DNA of 64,000 nucleotides, from the NCBI RefSeq assembly GCF_000204055.1, contig NW_006768770.1:536195-600194 (forward strand). The letters are read 5' to 3'. The notes beneath the pieces were generated by a model. It was not told where the DNA came from. It saw only the letters and a list, made by a program, of their open reading frames with translations, and did not search any database. The translations under genes were made by a program, and so were the position numbers. Shown here one piece after another: positions 57,868 through 64,000 of the stretch (positions are counted from its first letter, which is position 1; each line of letters starts with the position of its first letter). The DNA comes from Melampsora larici-populina 98AG31. Taxonomy: Eukaryota > Basidiomycota > Pucciniomycetes > Pucciniales > Melampsoraceae.

Positions 57868-59797
57868 ATGAATACTGCTTATCGTTCCCATTCTCCAGCC
57901 ACCGCCTATCGTCCCAACACCGGTTATCAACAAGACCGAATGCATCTTAACAGTGCGAATCAGACCTATCAATCTAATAGACCACAGCTGGATCAGTATC
58001 CTACTCACGACATTTACAACGATATTGGTGAGTCTGCGATCTCTTCTCCTGGTCAACTTTTCATCTATATGGTCCATGAGGTTGCTTAACATCAAGGTCC
58101 CCACTACCGGGGGCAGCAAGCGTGGAGAGCCTACGGATTTTTCTCCAGCTTGAAGGAGTCCCTCTTTGCCGCGTCTCGAGCGACTTTCCCTACTGTTGCC
58201 ATCGATATCAATATGATCTTCACAATCTTTATCTGCTTTAGTGCAGTTCTTGAGAGACTAGCGTATCAGCATATCTGCGTAAAAGCTAGGAGACGACGAG
58301 AGACGGACGAGGTTGCCTCTGAGCCTGAAGGGCTGCAACTTTTTACGATCCTCATCTTCACTTTGCATTCCTCGGTCTCTTCGCTTCTTGAACACTTGAC
58401 ATTATGTGGTGACGAATCATTTTTCTGCATACATCGGTTTCTTTCGACTCCCCTCCGTTGCCTTTATCGATCGCCTACCTTGCGTATCCTAGACCGACCG
58501 CGTGAAAGACGCTCTAGACCTCATAGTCTGTAACCTCGTACGAAGCAGCATGGTTAGGGCGGGGAAATGATCGAGATCATATCATGATGGTACTTAAGCC
58601 CATCCTCGCTCAGTCAATTCCTTCTGTTCCCCCATCCATTGATTCTTACACTTTCTTTCTAGAATCATTTGCTAAAGCTCTGGAAGCAACTATCCACCGT
58701 AAATCAAACGTTTGAAACACTCGGTTGATCCTTTTTTGCTTGTCCATTTTTACATTTCCTGCGTACATTCACAACAAAACTTGCTGTGATTTTTGATACC
58801 GACCTACTGCATATATTCGGTCAGCCTCGTTTTCAACTCTTGTGCACACCTCAATTCCTTTCCTTCCTCAGCCATTTCTTTTACACATCTCAAACAGAGA
58901 TCATGACGCGCTTATGCCCAAAGCTAGCTCTGATGAAGTCTGCATGGTGGTCATACCTTGAGCACTTATGTATGAACCAGGCACAGCTCAAAAATATTCA
59001 CACGGGAGCTCACTGAACTAGCTCATAGATCAGGCTTTTGATGTCCATTGAGCACCTGTCAATCTCTCAGATCTAACATACATACGTGATACCATGAAGC
59101 CAAAGACTAAATATTGACAAGCGGCTTCCTCTTCTTTCTCTGATTCACAGGAGTTCAAAATCAAAGGCACCAACAATTTGAGCGTAATCGTCATTTTGAT
59201 CAACAACGAAATTTCGAGTCAAACTATTCGCACAATCAAGCGCGACAGCTGAACAACCAATTCCAACGAAATCAGAATTACTCTTCCAATAACTTTCGTC
59301 ACGAGCGTGCCGACTCTGAGTCCTCCTTTGATTTCTCTGACATTGAAAGCGTCGCAAGTCACCGCCGTCCCAATACTCTACCACCTATACCAATGTATTC
59401 TGATTTGCACCACCGAAGATCTGCTTCCCTCTACGCTGGCTCTGTATCTCCCCGAGAGGAAATGTTACGAGCCCAGATGATGGGTGGTCACTTTGGCCCT
59501 CGCTATGATTACCCTATGATGGGTGGCCCTCTCTTTCGTTCTCCCATGTCGCGATACGCTGGCGCTGGTGGAATGTACGACTTAGGGATGGGCTGTCGAC
59601 CGAGCTCTGTGATGGGCATGGGTTATATGGGGTATGGAATGGGATATGGAATGGGCGGCATGCATCCTGGTATGGGTTATGGCGGAATGAATTACATGGG
59701 TTATGGTCGACCTTTTCGCACTGGAGGCTTGGTCGAGTCTCGTTCACCACACATGTGCCGAGCAAAAAGCTGGAGTGCCCACGCAAGACTCTTTTAG
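57868..59797 (+). CDS. low-complexity Q/N- then G/M/Y-rich protein, two exons
   Basis: Exons 57868-58027 and 59151-59797 join in phase (ATT G|GTGAGT ... TTCACAG|GA) for 268 aa. The N-terminal part is Tyr/Asn/Gln/His-rich (MNTAYRSHSPATAYRPN; then QRHQQFERNRHFDQQRNFE). The middle has a Ser/Asp/Glu patch (ADSESSFDFSDIESVASHRR). The C-terminal half is a Gly/Met/Tyr repeat (MGMGYMGYGMGYGMGGMHPG). There is no signal peptide, membrane segment or known fold. Composition suggests a disordered, self-associating protein, but the function is unknown. The 1123-bp intron is about ten times the local norm and may contain further exons or an inserted element. Confidence 0.6.
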
Positions 59798-61479
59798 ATC
59801 AGCTCCGTCTTTTTCAGGATCAATTCTCAGCTTTTGTGAACATCGGCTTTGCTTCTGGTTGCAAAACTTTTTCTTCTTCTCTGTGTTGGGTGCTGGGTCA
59901 CGTAATAGCATTCTTGTTGCAACCTGTTTTACGATTTCATACACATGCTTCCTTTCTGCACACAAGCCTGATGAATCACGCACTCATACATCTTAATTAG
60001 TTTGTTGTATAGGCATGGATTTTTGGTCTCCATTTCAATGATCTCTACATTTTTTTCCTTTTGTGATTGGTTTTTTTTCTCGAACATCAATAATAGACAT
60101 ATACTTTGATCTGAAAAAGAATTATAACCACCAGTTTTTGCCCCAGAACCAAGTCAGAGTTATCTGATATATATATATTTTCTAGTTGTGGGCAATCAAT
60201 CAATGAAAAAAAAGTTTGCCAATGCTCTAGATGTTGGAACCAAAGCATATACGATGGACGAGAGAGGAGGGTGGAGGACAAACCTCAAAACCCGAAACAC
60301 AAACCTGTATTGCCCTGTACAGATACTCGATTTTCGAGTAGGTCTGATCAAACCTCGCCAAAACGTCGTAGAAACAATCCAGATCACTCAACAAGTTTTG
60401 CAAAAACCCAACAAACATCCAGGAATCAACTACAAGTTTAATTGATTTGAGTTTATAATCGAAGACATCAAAAGTTTTGTCTTTTGACCAGATGATCAGG
60501 AGAGCAAGGCATGAAATTCACTACTTCAAATGCAATTAGTCTCTTGGGTTGGATTTCTATTTCTGAGTCTGTTTCTGATCTTTGTTTCGACATCAATGTT
60601 GAATTTTCAACTCTTGTATTGGACTCAAACTTTGAGATTTTCCTATTCGGTATCATTGCACAAGAAAGAAACTGAACATCTATCAGATGTTAACTTAACA
60701 AAGTCCCTCTCGCGGCGTCCCTCTGTGAAAATAGGAAGTTGTTACGCAATGGGAATCAAGCCTTCTTTGTACCAGAGTTTTTATGTAAAAAAGTCAAACC
60801 TGGAGGGAATGGTATTGCTTGTCATTGAATTTGTATGAACATCGAGCACAGATAATTGTTTGTCTGTTCACCAAGTCAGTCAGAATGTGAGTGCCTTTGA
60901 TTTTGGAAAGGTGAGACAAAAATTGATTGAGATTTGTCTGTGATGTTGAAAGAGTGTACACCACGAAGCCTGTTTTCGTTAGAGACCCGGTGTCAGGAAG
61001 TTTGGGAGACAAACCGGTGACAGCCCAGCGTTTTAAAGTCGGCCTCTCGGGTTTTGATCCGGTCTCCACGCAGTGAAGCCCGATACAGTTGTTCAACCAT
61101 TGGCTAAGTGGTTGAACAACTGTATTAAAAGTCACCGCGCGCAATAACGAGGTCACTGTCACCCGTTTTGCATCTTAACACAGATCACCGCAGGGAAACC
61201 TCATCCCCAATGGTTGAAAGATCGATAATGATCTCCTATCCGGAATGGGATTTTCCCTTCAATTAAATGAAGGAAGATGTTATATTGAAGCATTTCCCTT
61301 CAAACCATCGAAGGAAGGCATACCCTTGGCATTTTTCAAGGAGCCATCAATCTCATCATTATACTCGATTTTTAATTTTTTCCCTTTCTTAAAAGGAGGA
61401 TTGCTCACAAATCCACGGCCTTCACATCAAAGCCAAACAACCTTAATCGACATCATCAACAATATTATGGACCCAACTA
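59798..61479. other. intergenic DNA left of the last transposon gene
   Basis: Short frames only (for example 60188-60445 +, no domain). A perfect 17-bp hairpin lies at 61083-61125, with GC-richer sequence around 60980-61200 that may include the end of the downstream element. Confidence 0.4.
61083..61125. repeat. perfect 17-bp hairpin
   Basis: ATACAGTTGTTCAACCA (61083-61099) and TGGTTGAACAACTGTAT (61109-61125) around a 9-nt loop, 355 bp upstream of the transposon gene. Candidate subterminal or terminal structure. Confidence 0.9.
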
Positions 61480-64000
61480 ATGGGCTTGATGAATGTGAAC
61501 CATTTATACTGTCTCAATGTGATGACAAACGAGATGACTGATGCAGTGATAATTCAAGGTTATCACGAGACAATCGAAGGCACAACCTCATCTTTTACTT
61601 GCGTTGCTTGTCCCCTCAGTCGACCGATGGTATCCAATGCGATTGCAAAACATAACAGATCCGCTAATCATCGGAAGTTTCACAAGATATGGCTGGAACA
61701 AGAAGCAGCGAGACGAGTCGATTTATCAACAACGGAGGCACCGGAAGTAGAACCTGATCCACCAAGTCCGGATGATCATAATCAGTTTCCAGCGTACAAT
61801 CCCGATTTCACTGATGTGGAACCAGATCACGAGATCTTAGAAGATCGTCGAAAAAGGCTATTAGACTCGTGGACCAAAGACTTATCCGCTCTCTTTTGCT
61901 CACCAGCGTTAAGCATCAATAGTGACACCAATACTTCTATCAATGATGCTTTAGATCATACACTTCATTCCGATTCAGAAAAGGATGAATCAATTGGGTC
62001 AGACGAAGAAGACCCCCTTGAAAACGACAAGGACAAAGACGATTCGTCATGGGCTCCTTTTGCAAATCTTGAGGCACGTCCGTAATGGAAATTTTCCAAA
62101 TATCTTCTTTCTGCTGACAACATTTGTTATCATATTTAGCAAGTTGTTGGTTCGCTTATTCTTGGGTCAACAAGGACTACGAGGTCCTTGTTAGATTATG
62201 AGCGTTTGCGCTGTTTCATCAGCCTACTTGGAGCTAAAATTCCGGCATACAAAACGGTCCAAAAACATCGTCAACGTTTGAAGAAACGTTTTAATTTCAA
62301 TGTTTGTGAAACACTGAGCCCACTCGAAAATCCGTGCTTTGGTTTAACACTTAAGGAAACTTTGAGACAGGCAAGGATAACTCATATCTCACGCCTATAA
62401 GCAGGTTATTAATGTGTTATGAATCTCTGTCTTTGTAGGAACTGGCAAACCCATACGTTGTCGATTTCCTTGAGTTCATACCGGAGCTGCCCGATGCTCA
62501 ATCTAAAGTTCATCGCCTCTCCCAGTCAAAGAAGTGGCGTGAGGAACTTGATGAAGATATTAGAGTTCAGATGGTTGAACAGGGAGATAATCATTTCTAC
62601 TTGTTTGAATTGGTTCAATTGCAGTCAAAAAAAATCATCATTCCTTTCTATTTTTATAAATCTGGTAAAGAAGTCCTGGCCAAGTGTGTCAATGCGGTCC
62701 AAAAGTTTGTCAAAGTAGGTAGAGATTCTAAAATTAGAACTGAATTTAATGCTGTCTCCGCATTTGATTCACCTTCTTGTTCGACAATCAACATCAAAAC
62801 TTTCTGGAGGACGTTTGACCAAATTGAATTGCCTGATGGACAATTAATGAAATCCTATTGTAGCAACGTCATGTATTGTGAGTTGATAGGATTGATTCTG
62901 CAATTTTGCTTTGTAATAACATTTGGTTTGATGTCAAAGCCCAAAAAGGAGACGATTTTATGGAAGTGCCATATCTCAACCCTTGGCGAATAAAAGCAAA
63001 TAGTCAAATTATTCGACATCTCCCTTTGGTCTTGTACTGTGATGACCTTTCGGGTAATGTGTCCAAGAGATGGAACAAGCATTTGGCTTTCTATTTCACT
63101 TTAGCCGGTCTGCCGCCTAAGTTAGCAAATCAAGAATTCAATTGTCATTTTTTATCGACTTCGAACACCGCAGGTGCCTTAGAATTGGCAGACCCTTTGA
63201 TAGACGAGTTGAAGTGAGATTACCACGTTCTTTTATAACTAACATGTTAATGAGGAAAACTGAAAAGGTCTTTCAGCCAATTGACTGAAGATGGCTTTGT
63301 GGCCTTTGATCACAAAGCGCAAAAAGAAGTTTTTGTGATGACTACGATCCTATGCCATCTAGGAGACTCTCCTATGCACGCGGAAGTAACCAACACAATG
63401 AATCCAACATCCTCTCTGACCCCTTGTAGGATTTGTCACTTGAAGGTCAAATCTTTGACAGAAAAGCGGTCATCCAAGTATGTATGCAACTTCCTGGGCA
63501 TAGATGAGGCTGGAGAACGGGTGAGAAGTAATGATGTAATACACATTGTCCCCCAAATGATCTCCTGCTTACTTTGATGATTGTATATTTGCTTTAGATT
63601 TCCCTCCCGACTCGTGATTGGACCGCAACTGCAAATGGTACTAAGGATCTTTGGAAAAAAGCCCAACAGCCTGGACCGATCTCGCACTTTGAATCAGATT
63701 CAGCATCACTTGGATTACGAGATTCTTTGAATACATACTTTGTTAAACAAGCTCAAGAGCTACATAAAAATTGTACTGTATCTAAAGATGATGTAGCCGA
63801 CATGTGTCGTGAGCTGAATGAAAAGTTTGGGGATCGCCTATTTAACCCATTTCTACGTTTGAAAGGTGATTTTGTGTATCATTCTTTTGATTTAGATTGT
63901 TTGTAAGCTGAAAATACATCTCTCTTTTTCCCAGGCTTCAACGGACATCTTGATACTCCAGTGGAAATTTTACACGTTATTTTGTTAGGTATTGCAAAAT
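61480..64000 (+). CDS. basidiomycete transposon protein (C2H2 finger, SGNxSKxWNKH family), partial at right edge
   Basis: Exons 61480-62081, 62184-62370, 62439-62877, 62940-63213, 63277-63520, 63598-63865 and 63935-64000 (continuing). All phases agree. Intron 2 (62371-62438) has a GC donor (CAG|GCAAGG), the others GT. An N-terminal C2H2-like finger (FTCVACPLSRPMVSNAIAKH) precedes an acidic stretch. Later blocks are LPLVLYCDDLSGNVSKRWNKH, FTLAGLPPKLANQEFNCHFL, MTTILCHLGDSPMHAEVTN, CRICHLKV, and FNGHLDTPVEILHVILLGIAK. This arrangement is common to large uncharacterised transposon proteins of basidiomycetes, probably CACTA/Plavaka-related DDE enzymes; that placement is from memory of the motif style. 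The start could also be the ATG at 61522 or 61534. No stop interrupts the spliced frame. Confidence 0.65.

Noticed and set aside
62800..62945. Frameshift in the transposon gene near 62890
   Set aside because: A 62-bp intron (62878-62939, GTGAGT donor, AAAG acceptor) restores the frame with exact phase, so no mutation is needed.

Overview
The window looks like a repeat-rich nuclear contig from a basidiomycete, most probably a rust fungus (Pucciniales). Evidence: small 60-130 bp introns throughout, AT-rich intergenic DNA, fungal housekeeping genes (an Nrd1/Mrn1-type RNA-binding protein and ATG5), and a dense mix of fungal transposons, many carrying spliceosomal introns. The species call is an inference from family content and style, not from an alignment.

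Layout. 1-1.6 kb: 3' end of a tyrosine-recombinase (YR) element with Ngaro-like split direct repeats. 1.6-6.3 kb: a PIF/Harbinger pair, a frameshifted Myb/SANT-like partner (+) and an apparently intact three-exon DDE transposase (-), with a small unidentified spliced gene between them. 8.8-16.6 kb: a complete-ended chromovirus-type Ty3/gypsy element (176-bp LTRs, TSD TTTCT) inserted in a decayed multi-exon gene. Its gag/pol overlap carries a canonical-looking -1 frameshift signal. Its pol is broken by a stop codon, a frameshift and a 1.6-kb solo LTR of another family. 18.4-27.8 kb: decayed sequence with a KDZ-associated CxC6-like fragment, then an 8.2-kb AT-rich block bounded by GC-rich inverted repeats and holding decayed metabolic genes (a maltose/galactoside O-acetyltransferase and an alpha/beta-hydrolase lipase). 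28.4-29.4 kb: a 1.06-kb MITE. 29.7-32 kb: a truncated Ty1/copia element.

34.5-42.4 kb is the only clear host-gene island: the eight-exon Nrd1/Mrn1-like gene (711 aa, -), a 463-bp TA-flanked MITE, and the six-exon ATG5 (325 aa, +). In both, all exon phases close exactly. Next come a CBS-domain gene (43.9-44.7 kb, -) and a small unknown gene.

45.8-51.0 kb is a three-level nest: a TIR element with TA target duplication contains a gag-only copia element (177-bp LTRs, TSD ACAAC, primer site matching the anticodon arm of initiator tRNA-Met), which contains a 2.67-kb hAT element (TSD GTATCATG) with an intact-looking 731-aa transposase. 51.7-53.4 kb is a second copy, inverted, of the solo LTR that interrupts the gypsy element. 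54-57.8 kb is repeat-like DNA with a tRNA-like (SINE-type) head. 57.9-59.8 kb is a two-exon gene for a low-complexity Q/N- then G/M/Y-rich protein with an unusual 1.1-kb intron. From 61.5 kb to the right edge runs a multi-exon basidiomycete transposon gene that includes a probable GC-AG intron.

No CRISPR array, rRNA or confident canonical tRNA gene was seen. The most novel items are the -1 frameshift cassette, the gag-only copia whose start codon may lie inside its primer-binding site, the nested mobile elements, and a possible 29-nt intron in the CBS gene.
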